A DNA stretch of 64,000 nucleotides from Stichopus chloronotus (lineage: Eukaryota; Echinodermata; Holothuroidea; Aspidochirotida; Stichopodidae). Positions within the stretch are counted from its first letter, which is position 1. Each line of letters starts with the position of its first letter. The notes beneath the pieces were generated by a model. That model did not search any database. It was not told the origin of the DNA and was given only the letters and a program-made list of their open reading frames with translations. Positions 37,501-48,000 of this stretch are shown here, piece by piece. Both the position numbers and the translations under genes were made by a program. Location: NCBI GenBank assembly GCA_021234535.1, contig CM037840.1, forward strand, positions 11,882,643 to 11,946,642. Direction: 5' to 3'.

Positions 37501-40500
37501 AAGGGATTGCTTACTGAGACTAAAAAAACAAACTAGAGTCTCTGCTATGAAACATAGATCTACATTATGGCAAATTTCAATAGGATATAAATATGCATTA
37601 TTTTCCTACTATGAGTGATTAAACCTCTTCCACATTCAGGTCATGTAAAACTCTCTAAGTATCACATGTTGAACTTTGAACCCAGAACAGATCTTTGGAA
37701 TTACAGACCTTATTCATTTTCATGTCACATTAAAGTGACGACAAGTCTCCCAGGTCTACTCACAGTGGACTACCATCTTGAAGTTCAAGCACCGCCCATT
37801 TCTTGAGATATCGTGTTTACAAGCCTAGGCGTCACATACACACACACACACACACACGACATCACCATCGCATAGATTCCTTGCCTGCCTTCAGCATGGA
37901 ATAAAAAAATGGCCAATACATTCAATAAATATGCTGTATTCAGTACACAATGTCAAACATTAATACCAAATTAATGTGAGATTGGAGTATGCTAGACACA
38001 TAGAGATATTGGGCTAATAAATAACTGCTTTCTATTGATCCTAAATAATTTAGACCTCTGCCAAGCATGATACAGTCATAGTATTATGTACGGCATATGC
38101 AACATCCTTCTAGCATGTCACCACCAGACATTTATTTCATGCATTACATAACAAACAGCCCTACACAAACCAAAAGGTCTACGGATGATACCCTAAAATA
38201 TTCTTTTAGAATGTCACAACTGAACATTGTCCATGCCTCCGCCCTGGCAGGGAACATTTCCAAGAGCCACGCTACAGTATTGTAATATCGCAACTAAACA
38301 CCACCATCCCTTTCATCCTCCCCCCCCCCCATCCCGGTGTCACAGCGGGAAAAGGTACAGAAATCAGGCCACTATAAATACCCTCCCCAACGATATCAAA
38401 AAGTATCCTTTCCTCCATCACCACCCTCCCTCCACCCCTCTTTACACAAGGAGCAGCTCCATGACTGGAGTTTCAGCAAAGCCCTTACTACATCATTCTG
38501 GAATGTCACTGCCAAACATCTTTTTTCCTTCCTGACAGTACGCAAGGTAAAGTTCTATGAACCAAGCTAATGCAATACCTTAATTTTTCTCCTTTTGGAT
38601 TGTCATCACAAAACATGCTATCCACCAGCATCATGCAGAGAAAATAAGCTACACAACAAGTAATATTTTCATTGCAACTATCGGATGAATACTGAAATCG
38701 CTAACTTGTAAACATGTGATCTGGAGAACTTTCTTCAAACAGGCCTTTAACTATTGTTATAGTAAATAGAACACTCCTGAAATTCTGCTACTGGATCACC
38801 GGTTAGTTGGCAGCCGAAAGTGACCTTTCCAGCAATGAACACAGACTGCCTACAAACAATGCCGTCGCCAATCGAACTGAGCACTTTTGAAATTTTCTGT
38901 GCACAGTTTTCAGTCCACATTTCTGCAAGTATAATGAAAATGAAAGTGGTCATCATTTTCTAAAAGGATTTTCAGCTTCCTTTTACTTAATTTTGAGGAC
39001 ATTTCAGATTTATAGAGCGTAGGTAACCGCATTATCCTCGCTGTGCTGTTTGTTCTCCTCTGACCACTCTCGTGAAACCTAAAACCGCTCTGTATATTAC
39101 ATAGTGTCCACTGAGTCTTCGTACATCCACAGTCTTTGTCTTTGTCTGCTGCAGTAGTACCATACCCTGCTTGCATCGGTAACATTACAGTAGTTATCGA
39201 TGATCTCTCTTGACATTGGTATTTATAGTGGATGCTGCTCGACTTTTCCCCAAAAGATTTAATACTCAGCAGCCTCCTCTCACGTCACCGCTTCCATCCA
39301 GTCGTGTGACTGACGATTGAATTCCGAGTTCTAAGTTTGTTTTATAAGGATTACACGACGACAGCAACAAAATAAAGCATAAAAAAATGACAACTACCGT
39401 AAACGACAAAATTTCTTTTCCATAAATCACAAAGATAACTCAAAATGAGTATAAAGGAAAAGTGAACAAATAATCTCATGGGGGAAACAATCATTGCTTT
39501 TTTCTTTTGATTTTAGAGATTACTTACAACAACTTGATTTCTTCTGCTGATCATACCTAAGGCAGCATTGAACATAGCAACCTGTTGAACAAAAAGAATT
39601 TAACAATGCTGAAAACTTTGACCAACACATACAGTAGCTTACTGTAGATGCAATGAATAAATGACCCAGTATGTCTACACAGTGTGTGCTTCAATATTAA
39701 TACTCCTTATCAGTGAATACTGTAATTTGGTATTGGTTAACTTTTTACAACTTCTTACTTCTTCATGCTCAATGGTTGGAAAATTAAGGAAGCACATGAT
39801 GAATAAATGAGGGCATCTTTCTTACCAGAGTTTCTGAACATGAAACTTTTTTTTTTTTCAACAAATTTGATGAAAGTGGTTCTACAGTATACAGTACCTC
39901 TCTCTCTTCAAATGCATTTAATACATCCTTGCGTATCCAACTTGCATTAAGCATACTGTACACTGTGATTGCTATACAGTGTGCATGTGGACAAAACCAG
40001 TGTTTAAAAGTTGTCTGAAATGCATCTGTACAGTAGAAAAGAGCACACTTTATGCAGAATTTGCGAGGTGAAACCCCGAGTGAAAATCCGTTCCAATTTT
40101 GTACATCAATTACTGTTTTTGCGATAATGACTTTTCAAAATTTGATGAAAATAAAAGACGTGGAGTGTTGCAGCGTCAATATTTCTTTTGTTAAGCCTAT
40201 ACACACACACAAATACACCCCTTCAAATTGCACCTACCCGTATATGGACCTTTGAAACAAACTTTTGTACCCTCCGAACCCAATTTTGACTTTAGCCTAG
40301 GACAGCAGCAATTTGGAATCAGGTCAGTTATCAGCAGTAATAAATCCTTTCCTCCCCCACCCCCCCCCACCCCCCGCACATCCACCTTCTGAGCTTCTAA
40401 CAAAATCCCTGAGAATGGTTCAGACCCAATTAACAATGCCTGAATGATACTGACGGCTGCCTTACCTGTACTCTCTTCAAATGAAGACCTTGAGTTTTAT

Positions 40501-43177
40501 AAAATATCAACTGGTGAACTGAAGTGCAAACATTTCCAGCAAGTAGTACATAATTTTAATCAGCACACTGTAAACACAATGGTGCTTGCTCTGCAATTAT
40601 TTACAGCATCACCGTATCTGTCCACACAAAAGAGGCAATAACCGTAACCTTCAGGATGGTAAAATGATAAACTTGTCCAATCGTGTTAGTCCTAAAACTG
40701 TATTCTTACTTTACAGAACAGTAAACATGCATAAAGGACAAAGTGACAAAGAAAAATAATAATAATAATAATAAAAAAAAAGGATTCCTCATACATCGTT
40801 TAGTGAGATTCTCTTCACACACAGTTTAGTTTTTGCTTACCTACTGGAGTACTGAGTGCACAGTTTTGTGTTTTGGCATCTGTGTGCGCAACTCCATTAC
40901 GAATCATGACACACCTTAAGCATTCCACTGGGTTTGGTGTTGTATTACCTACTGCACAATAAACAGATGTGAAAGGTTGTGTGACATGCTGTACAGATCA
41001 GATTTTGGAATATCGGATATTATTCGTAATTTATTTTTTTTTGAAAATAGCCATAAATTCCATCAGATCTATCAAATGCTGACAATTTTACAGGCAAAAT
41101 CTTGTTTAACAACTAAATCATGTTTCAATATTGGCTAAGTATGCAAGTGTATGACACAAGAGAGCTACTGTAGTTGCGTGATATGTCTGATACTGACCTT
41201 TCTTTCCTTATACTTCAAGGGCAATTGACAATTTTATATACTGTACTACAGTAAGAGTTTTGTTTGGAAACATGTATTTTCCTCTATACAAATATTCTTA
41301 TCAATCTTCCACATAAATGCTAGTAATTACCTCATTATGAGATAATGTATATATATATATATGCCTCATTAAAGCAATTGATCGACACTGTGAGACACTC
41401 CACATCATCACATGAATCAGCATTTACATTTGCCTTCGAGTCTCCCGACATCTGTAACTTCACTTTAACGGTCATCGACACTGTCGTGAATTCCGAGATG
41501 ATGGAGAAAGCAGGCTACTGCACATCAAGTCGATCATTCACCATCCCAGAAAGGGATAACTGTCTCCATGCATGCATGCACCCACTGGAATGACATGATT
41601 CATGATGAACCAGAGCCACCATTCTATTACATCATTGCCCTTTCAACTTCAAAGATTATGTGCTTACTTCATGCCAAAAATTGAGACATTTGCTGTATAG
41701 TACCATAGCTACTGTACCTACACTACTGTGGTTTTGGAAACAGTTTTAATTTTGTCTTCATTAAAAGTCACAAATTTCATGTATATGTACACAACTGGTT
41801 CTTGACAACTATTTTCACTCGACTTAAAAGAGTACGTAACTTGGTGAATGCCTACTCTATGATGGAATACAGAGTCCCAGACAAACTTAATGGTTTGGTT
41901 TACATAACTGCAACACACGGCAACAGTTAGTGACTCCACAGTCCTGCTGGTGGATGCTTGGAAATATTACTTTACCTTACAGATGACTACAAATTCAAGA
42001 CAAAGAGATTCCAAGAATCTTAGGCTTTCGATAACTTCTGTATTGTCTCGCAAATGTTGATCGAGGCCCTCTGAATGAGATCAACTAACAAAGTGCAGAA
42101 CACCAGAGATAGCTACACATGTGTAATAAGTTTTATCGGTGCTGGTGCTATTTTAGGTAATCAACAGTAGGTTCACTTTATTATCTACATTGTGCACCAG
42201 GTGCATCAGAGTTGCGATTTTTTTATCCAGTATTGTTAGGGTGGTAGTCACACTAAGTGCAATTGTGATGTGACCAACCGGCTTTCTCCAGACTAACCTG
42301 GTTGCTTAGCAATCACATCATAAGTCCATCCAAAGCCTTACTGAAAATGTGGAGAAGTGTTTTCCCCTAAAAGTTAATCCCCAGAAAGTGATATCATCCA
42401 CAGAGTCAACTACTGTAGTCTGATGTGTAGATTGTGTCGCGAGACTTCTTTCAATGAGGGGCACTTTTGTAATGACAAGAAATGTAAAGGTGCCATTGCA
42501 AATAGAACCACACCCTACTTGGGCCCAAGAATCCCATGGGAATTCAAAATGTAATCTGGTAATATCATAAATAGCACAATTTATGGGGTACCACTGTGCC
42601 AGGCATACACATATTACCAATAAAATAAATGATTTTCTTTGGGGGGGACGGTTGGAAAACCATTCACAGTATGTATCGTTTTTAACATTCCTGGAGCAGT
42701 GGAGTAGAGTGTGCATTCTTTCTTCCAACATGTTGGACAATGTACGTCTTCAACATCTGGTCACAGTGAGCTGCATCATGGAGAAGTGTCAGTGTGGACA
42801 GAGGGAGTTTAAAATTCAAGGATGGAGCAACAAAAATGAAACCTGTATGAATACTAACCGCTCCGAACCAAACTGGCCAAACTTGTCTATCTCTTCTGTC
42901 TATCCCTTCCACTGGCATTCTAGTATACGTGTCATAGCCTGGTTCTGGGAAATGAACAGACAAAACAACAACACCACATGTAATAAGGACAAATCCAAGA
43001 CAGAGGTGGATGATCCCTGTAACCAGTCGAAGTGGAGCTCCTGTTCAGTTGCTTTGGGCTCGTCTGTGTGTCCGGAGGCAACTCCACCGGTGGTGCAGCA
43101 ACCTGCCACTGAACAGCCTGCTGCGGCATTTGCACAGCATGCGGTGTGGTTTGTAATCCTGGTTGATGCTGTTGCAT
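25093..43177 (-). CDS. MS4A/CD20-like four-transmembrane protein (right paralog), whole-gene model
   Basis: Five minus-strand exons assemble into a four-transmembrane protein: 43177-42859, 39581-39528, 36149-35922, 27237-27091, 25542-25093. All borders are GT/AG and phase 0. Order: Gln/Pro-rich cytoplasmic N-terminus, TM1 with the GIIHLCLG block, a short loop, TM2 (WFGAVAMFNAALGMI), TM3, a loop with two cysteines, TM4 with VEFFVAILSAISTC followed by DCC, and a 149-residue proline-rich tail. The TM1 pattern and the E..A..S...C...CC pattern of TM4 are those of the MS4A/CD20 family (plasma-membrane or endomembrane receptors and channel-associated proteins). One exon carries a +1 frameshift. Introns of 1.5-8.7 kb hold three Helentron-like insertions. 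The 5' exon is uncertain (candidates at 50.5 and 53.4 kb). The family call is by pattern, not search. Confidence 0.65.
25543..27090 (-). other. Intron of the MS4A-like gene (TM4 exon to tail exon)
   Basis: 1,548 bp between donor GTG|GTAAGC at 27090 and acceptor AACAG at 25543. No repeat family or nested gene is recognised inside. Confidence 0.6.
27091..27237 (-). CDS. MS4A-like gene, TM4 exon
   Basis: Acceptor TTTTGCTCTTTTTTGCAG and donor GTG|GTAAGC frame an exon of 147 nt (49 codons, phase 0 on both sides). It begins TLSTAKLHMVFHC; the membrane span runs about residues 9-33 with VEFFVAILSA. CFGLDCC follows immediately, then the hydrophilic TTSPRGEQV. An acidic residue in TM4 and a cysteine pair just after it are family hallmarks of MS4A, and the CC is a likely palmitoylation site (inference). 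A family-A Helentron-like repeat begins only 65 bp upstream of the acceptor. Confidence 0.75.
27303..29243 (+). mobile_element. Helentron-like non-autonomous element, family A, copy 1
   Basis: The 5' end reads AACAAGAAAGCCAAGAGGCT and then the 11-mer GATTCCTTGCC at 27329-27339. After a unique part come tandem units of about 150 bp (roughly 28590-29060), a CA-rich microsatellite (about 29157-29195), the conserved ATCACCATCGCAAAG and a perfect terminal hairpin. That hairpin is GATTCCTTGCC (29215-29225), a 7-base loop, and GGCAAGGAATC (29233-29243). It lies in an intron of the MS4A-like gene, antisense to it, starting 65 bp from the TM4 exon acceptor. It is alignable over most of its length with 43332-45023, though diverged. 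It contains two perfect DR1 sites (28892 and 29038). Confidence 0.7.
29244..32034. other. Intron sequence of the MS4A-like gene, no gene recognised
   Basis: Part of the 8.7-kb intron between the TM3 and TM4 exons. A poly-C tract lies at about 29982-29992. CTGTAC-type motifs are frequent. No coding or long repeat structure recognised. Confidence 0.45.
32035..32957 (+). mobile_element. Degenerate CR1/L2-like LINE (reverse transcriptase part), copy 2
   Basis: In shifting frames the sequence encodes TLYINDLDD and KFADDTKVCADV (the catalytic FADD box of the RT palm). After further frameshifts and stops come EKDLGIFI, RPHLEYTVQAWNPYFPKD, NVQKGTTRLIGSM and SRGHSFKLQK. The last bases (TTTTTATGAGGATATTGTCC, CTGACCCTTG) match the LINE tail at 11.3 kb. 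The fingers domain and endonuclease are missing, so this is a 5'-truncated, mutated copy. It sits in the TM3-TM4 intron, antisense to the gene. Confidence 0.8.
32958..35921. other. Intron sequence with a dispersed repeat, no gene recognised
   Basis: The rest of the TM3-TM4 intron. Contains the repeat at 35277-35405. Open frames such as 35562-35870 (+) show no recognisable domain. Confidence 0.4.
35277..35405 (+). repeat. Dispersed repeat (pair with 22128-22262)
   Basis: Same ordered anchors as the copy at 22.1 kb, including the identical 20-mer CATTTGCATATGGCAAAAGC at 35385-35404. Class unknown. Confidence 0.55.
35922..36149 (-). CDS. MS4A-like gene, TM3 and extracellular-loop exon
   Basis: Acceptor CTTCTTTCCTCACAG and donor GAG|GTGAGC frame 228 nt, exactly 76 codons in phase 0. 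It opens ISRYMAFSIVSSVAAFIVMV, which is TM3 with the family-like 'SIVSSVAAFI' stretch. A loop of about 50 residues follows with NNPC and MICIEE, giving two cysteines that could form the disulfide typical of the large MS4A loop (inference). The loop is rich in Arg, Asp, Gly and Tyr. Confidence 0.75.
37155..37905 (+). mobile_element. Helentron-like element, family A, copy 3 (short)
   Basis: The 5' end (AACAGAAAGCCAAATGACTT, then GATTCCTTGCC at 37185-37195) and the 3' end match copies 1 and 2. The 3' end has (CA)n at 37836-37857, then ATCACCATCGCATAG and a hairpin with arms GATTCC and GGAATA. The DR1-type tandem units are absent, giving a 0.75-kb internal deletion form. Same orientation as copies 1 and 2, in the TM2-TM3 intron. 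Confidence 0.6.
38747..38956 (-). CDS. Small Cys-containing secreted-like ORF with TATA box, inside an intron
   Basis: Sixty-nine codons begin MMTTFIFIILAEMW, a short hydrophobic N-terminus that could be a weak signal peptide. Four spaced cysteines follow (TENC, IVC, FGC, QEC) and the frame ends in TAA. On the minus strand a TATA element (CTCTATAAATC, 39007-39017) lies about 50 bp upstream of the ATG, a distance compatible with a very short 5' UTR. An excellent splice-acceptor-like run (TTTTCATTATACTTGCAG) overlaps the start, so the same sequence could instead be an internal exon. It is nested in the MS4A-like gene on the same strand. No family recognised and no clear polyadenylation signal. 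Confidence 0.3.
   Translation of the reverse strand: MMTTFIFIILAEMWTENCAQKISKVLSSIGDGIVCRQSVFIAGKVTFGCQLTGDPVAEFQECSIYYNNS
39528..39581 (-). CDS. MS4A-like gene, 54-bp TM2 exon
   Basis: Acceptor TTCTTTTTGTTCAACAG and donor GTT|GTAAGT bound an 18-codon exon in phase 0. It encodes VAMFNAALGMISRRNQVV and joins to the preceding WFGA to complete TM2. Very short phase-0 exons at this point are typical of MS4A genes. It is too short to detect without the flanking exons. Confidence 0.7.
39582..42858 (-). other. Intron of the MS4A-like gene (TM1 exon to TM2 exon)
   Basis: 3.3 kb between donor GCG|GTTAGT and acceptor AACAG. Contains a poly-C/A-C rich tract (40350-40378), AAT and TA microsatellites (about 40757-40772, 41347-41362) and no recognised gene. 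TACTGTA-type motifs are frequent. Confidence 0.55.
42859..43177 (-). CDS. MS4A-like gene, N-terminus and TM1 exon, with apparent frameshift
   Basis: The acceptor TTTCTCACTGCAG is directly followed by ATG, giving a Gln/Pro-rich frame (MQQHQPGLQTTP ... QVAAPPVELPP). TM1 is encoded one frame over: from 43026 LVTGIIHLCLGFVLITCG, then EPGYDTYTRM and VWPVWFGA, ending in phase 0 at donor GCG|GTTAGT. In the TM1 frame a TGA lies upstream, near 43041, so the two halves cannot be read through in one frame. The exon length is 319 nt, i.e. 3n+1, while the other internal exons are exact multiples of three. One extra base around 43027-43041 (for example in ACTTCG) would explain it. This could be an assembly error, a null allele or a pseudogene. 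Confidence 0.65.
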
Positions 43178-43331
43178 CTGCAGTGAGAAATTTAGAAAAA
43201 CTGATATTTGAAAGATCTACAAAAAAAATGTAAATGGAAATGTTTTTTTAAATGAACCTAAAAAGAGAGTAGATGACATTACCAAGAAACTGTACTGGAC
43301 GTTAACCATTTTACAGCCACTTCAAAACAAA

Positions 43332-45023
43332 ACGGAACAAGAAAGCCAAGAGGCTTAGTGATTCCTTGCAACTAATACATGCACTTCCATTAATTTTTTT
43401 CAAGTTGCAGTTTACTGTAGTAACCACGGGATATACCAGATGACGCCATTAATAATGCACACCATTTTCCAATACCTGCTGTATGCATGTAATGTAAGAT
43501 AACACTGGTGGCCAAGAATTCTCCAGCCTGCACAGTGGTAGCCTAGGTACAGTACAAATTTCCCAGGAACAAGAGATATACTCATATGACAGTTGAAATG
43601 ACTGCCAATTATATAAACTACACAAATTCCTCCATCTACCCCATCATATGGCCAAGTAATAACTTATTTATCTCTATTGCACAATAAGACTTTTCCCTAA
43701 CAGAAATCTTCTATGTGCAACTGTCTCCACTTCAGAAAACAAATCTATTCTACATTGTTTGATGACAGAAGGAGCGCTGTATCTCAGATAATGATTCCTC
43801 TGGGAAAGATAAGGGTCAACCTTTCTCCCATTTTCCACAGAGGTCATTGGTCAATCACCATTTTCAGACCAAACAAATGTCTCAGATGGAATTAAAAGCC
43901 AATTATGGCTTTGAAAACTAAGTGAGCACTTTTAATCTGTCAAAACAAGATGCCAGCTGAAGATCCATAGATGTAGTTTCATCATTATATGTCAAAGACT
44001 TGTGAAATTAGTACAGCAACTACACTTTATTACCTAACTGACAGGTAAAAGTTTTCAAATTGGAACTTCCTAAATGTGCAAGCATTGCTAGTCTTTGCTT
44101 GGAAGGGAGCTCAAATACCTTCCACCCATAGGAAAAGACAGAAGGAGAGAAACATCAGCAAAGGTCTTAACACTTTGTACTCAAGGACCTCAGATGACCT
44201 TTGACCCACATCAAAACTTAAACCAGTAATTATATTTATATACTCCATCTAAAAAGAACAACTTTAAAGTGTGAAATTGTCTCCCCTTTGTAAATATTGA
44301 AATTATCTCCTCCTTTGTAAATAGTGTGTTTACAAGTTTTTTTCATGTTACGACCTCTGATGACCCCCACATGACCTCTGACCACAAGACACACCCTCAC
44401 CTTATTTACTTAGAAAGTCCTACATACCCTTGAAGTTCAAAGTTTGTGCAATGTGCAGTTCAAAAGGTACTGCAAACATGTTTTGTCTATAGTCTGTCTG
44501 CAGATGACCTCTGGTGACCTTTGGCATCCACCAAAATCAATCCCAGTCAAGATCTTTAAATGTCCTCCCCACACACTGACTTTGGACTCTCTTGCACATT
44601 CCCTTCAAAAGATAGAGTGTTCACAAGCTTTTCACATTATGACTTCTGATGACCCCAGATGACCTTTGACCTACAACAATACCCTCACAATCTCACTTAC
44701 TTACAGGGCAGTACATACCATCTAAGTTTGAAAATGATGCAACTTGTCATTTCTGAGATACTGCAAACATAGTTTGTACACATTCTGCCTGATGGTGACC
44801 TCAGATGACCTTTGACCTTCACCAAAAACAATCCCAGCCGAGATCTTCATATGTTCTATCAACACACCAACTTTGACCCACCTTGCACTTTCCCTTCAAA
44901 AGCTAGAGTGTTCACAAGATTTTGCTCACACACATACATACACACACACACACACGCACATACGCACGCACATACACCGAATCACCATCGCAAAGATTCC
45001 TTGCCTGCCTTTGGCAAGGAATC
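43332..45023 (+). mobile_element. Helentron-like non-autonomous element, family A, copy 2
   Basis: Starts GGAACAAGAAAGCCAAGAGG with the 11-mer variant GATTCCTTGCA at 43360-43370. It aligns with copy 1 through the shared GAATTCTCCAGCCTGCACAG and AAAAGCCAAnnATGGCTTTG segments. Five tandem units follow (near 44195, 44350, 44505, 44650, 44800), then a CA-rich tract (44930-44978) and the same perfect terminal hairpin at 44995-45023. It begins about 155 bp upstream of the TM1 exon acceptor, antisense to the gene. It carries two perfect DR1 sites (44660, 44806) and one with a last-base change (44195). Confidence 0.7.
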
Positions 45024-48000
45024 AAAAAACGAAAACTTATGTATCCTGAAAAAGTCCTATTATGTGGAATTTCAATGTTCCATTGTATGCAGTTTGCTGA
45101 AATGGGTGGTATCCAAGTAATGGATACTGGCTGTGAAAGGTTTAAGTTTTTGTTGCAAGGCTACAGTACTGCACTGCATTATACAGTCGTTATGGTGCCA
45201 TGTGACAATGCAGAAGTTTAAGTGGTACGTACAGTAGTTGTTACATATAGCTGAAATGCAAAGGAAATTTTGGACCTATTTTAAAGGAAGTGTGAAAATC
45301 TTCTAAACCAACAAGAATCCACATTGATTTTAATCAAATTTTAATTCAAACAATTGCAATGTACATTACTGTAGGTACCATTTCCTGTTTTATCCCTACC
45401 TAGCACTTCTTCATATGGCTCAAGCTACGAACATCGTCAACGGCAACGTCGACTTCGAACTCAGAAGATTGACAGGGCCAATCAAGTCAACTTCAAATTT
45501 CTCTATCAGACAACTTACAATGGTCATGACTTTCCTCTTGGAGGGACACACACTACAGCACTGGGCACTGCAGAGTGCTGATTTGTGTGCATCGCTGACA
45601 GGAGATTGTGTGTAGTGTTACCTGTACAGATTACAATTCAACTTACCATCGCTGTTCTGTGCAGTGCATGTATGTCACTGCAATGATAGTCCAACGGGTG
45701 AGAATTGCTGCTGAATGTGATACTGTTGCGTTGAGCTTGAATGTTTTTTTTTTAAACAAATAAATGCTGTTACACCAATTACTTACTTGACTACAGTACA
45801 TCTGTTTGATATTTTTGTTGCTATTACATTTTCAGACAGAGAGATACCAGCAATACGATACTGTGGCCAAAATATATAAGTAAAGGTCTAGATAGTCACC
45901 TTGTTGGGAACAAATGATAAGATTTCAGGAAATCGGTAAGGCTAGCAATGTGAAAGGAGTAGGGCTATCACTACAGTGCTGGCCACAGGAAGTGCAGGCT
46001 GCAGTTGTTGAGGGGAAGAAAGTAGTTTGGAGAAGTCAAACAAGGTGTATACAAAATTAGTAGTACTGTACAGTAGCTTTGGCATGTCAAACAATGGAGC
46101 AGTGGAGAAATCTTCCTAAACTACAGCAACTAAAACAATGATTTCCTGAATACCCTAACAAGCAGAGACCCTGATCAACATTCCCTTCTTCTGTATATGA
46201 TGGACATATTATCCCACATATCTTCACCATTAATTGAATTTGCTGTTAAGTCATACAACACCATCCTCCAAAAGAGTCCTGCAACCCTTAGTTCACGAAG
46301 GTACTGTATGAATGTGAAAAGTTTAGGTGCCAAAACCCGGGGGAGGGGGAGGGGGTGATAACGAGATACCGTATGACATGACAGGACTTATTTCCCAAAG
46401 CAACTGTATGTTGCCTGTAGTATAAACTCCAACCAACTTATTCATCTTTATTTGCTAAAATTAGGTAAGGTGCCACAACTATATTAAAATATAATCTATT
46501 GCGGTGAAAAAATTAAAACAAACAAAAGAGTAAGAACAAGATCAAAACAAAAGTAACAGAAAACTCTATGTTAATGGCTTGTGTAAAAGGATAAGTCTTC
46601 AACTTTGATTTAAGGAGGGACACACTCTAAGATCGGCTGAAAGAGAATTTCACAGGCGAGGGCCAGTCGCAGCAAACTTGTGAGTTCACATTCACTGAAA
46701 GAGGTATGAAATCGAGAAATCACTTAGCGATTAAAGGAATCAGGGCTCAGCTGATACAGTATCTTTAGCCTCCCTCTTTGGCTACAAATAGTTTGGGGCC
46801 TTGCTGAAAAAGTCAAAAGAATCACATCAAAACAAACACTGTATAAACCGGACAGTAATGGAGACCTCGTAAAATTGGGGAAATTTGGAAGAATTTTGAG
46901 ATGAGAGATACAAGTCTGGCTGCAGCATTTTGAGCCCCTTGTAGTTTCTTGATTACAGTAAATTGTCTGGAAGCCCAAAGAGGTGTATACCGATACACCC
47001 ATTTTCATAATTTCCATACCAATACCAATCTAAATATAAACTGAAAATATCTGTATGCCATATTGTCAGTTCCTCACTGATTGATTACCAGAAAAGAAAT
47101 GCCCAATGTTTGTTATTGTAATACAATGTCGATTCCTTCTTCCTGCAGTTGAAAATAGGACAGTCCTAAGGAAGACTCTCCCCACACCACACAAGCTTTC
47201 TTTAACAAATTGTCCAATCCCTAGCTACTGTAACAATGTTCAACGAGAATGCTGTTAATACAAGTCAACAGTCAAACAGTGCCCACTCTGTACTGTATCT
47301 CATAGAACAGTGATATCCTAACCTACTTGCAGTACACCAAACAGTATTCATAATGATGCAGTAGTTAGGTAAACTCTGATAATCCAGTCAAGACACTGAA
47401 GATATATATACACCCAAACGGAATACCGATATAGAAAAATGTAGCTAACACCGACAGGGTATTCCCTTCCAACTTACCTACACTTAGGATACAAACGTTG
47501 TGCTCTAAATACTGTGCACAGTCTGCATATACTGTACTGATATGGTTCAATGTTCGAATTGTTTGTGACATACTGTATTTATTAAAAATGGTTTATTTCA
47601 AATCCTCCAATCTCATCTACAGCCATCACGTGGAGGTTTGTCAGACTGTACCACATTAATATCCTTTGGTGGAGGCTGACTTTCATTTGAGGAAAGCTTG
47701 CTGCCTTGCAGGGCAATGCCGAAAGTAATGCCTGTCAGTTTTGTGAAATTTGATGAGTGGCCTGAGAATTCCTTCATGCGGTCGGATCACGTTAAAAAAA
47801 ACAAGCCCTGAAGTACCGGTTCACACCCCACCGACTACTTACGACCTGGTGACTTTCAATGTCGCGTCCCACGTAATTGTGACAGTGTGGCCTGACCTAC
47901 GACTACCATTCCATTGACTTTCGTCAGGTTGTGGGCCGTAGCCTGGACTGCACATGTTTTATCACAGCTTCGTCTCCTGTGCCCCTACAAAGAGCCATTT

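Larger units (their letters stand above)
36150..39527 (-). other. Intron of the MS4A-like gene (TM2 exon to TM3 exon)
   Basis: 3.4 kb between donor GTT|GTAAGT and acceptor CTCACAG. It holds family-A copy 3 (37155-37905), degenerate repeats with a TGTCAC-ACAT motif (about 38110-38610) and a small secreted-like ORF with TATA box (38747-38956), each listed separately or in findings. Confidence 0.6.

Noticed and set aside
42583..43233. 216-codon plus-strand ORF, the longest in the window
   Set aside because: It is antisense to the TM1 exon of the MS4A-like gene; the minus strand has splice sites and MS4A motifs, while the plus product has no recognisable domain.
45415..45615. Plus ORF, and an overlapping frame containing YNGHDFPLGG
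   Set aside because: Faintly like axonemal repeat proteins but only about 30 residues before stops; not enough to support a call.
47800..47960. Possible third MITE (GTTCACACC-like start)
   Set aside because: No matching inverted end or target duplication could be found.
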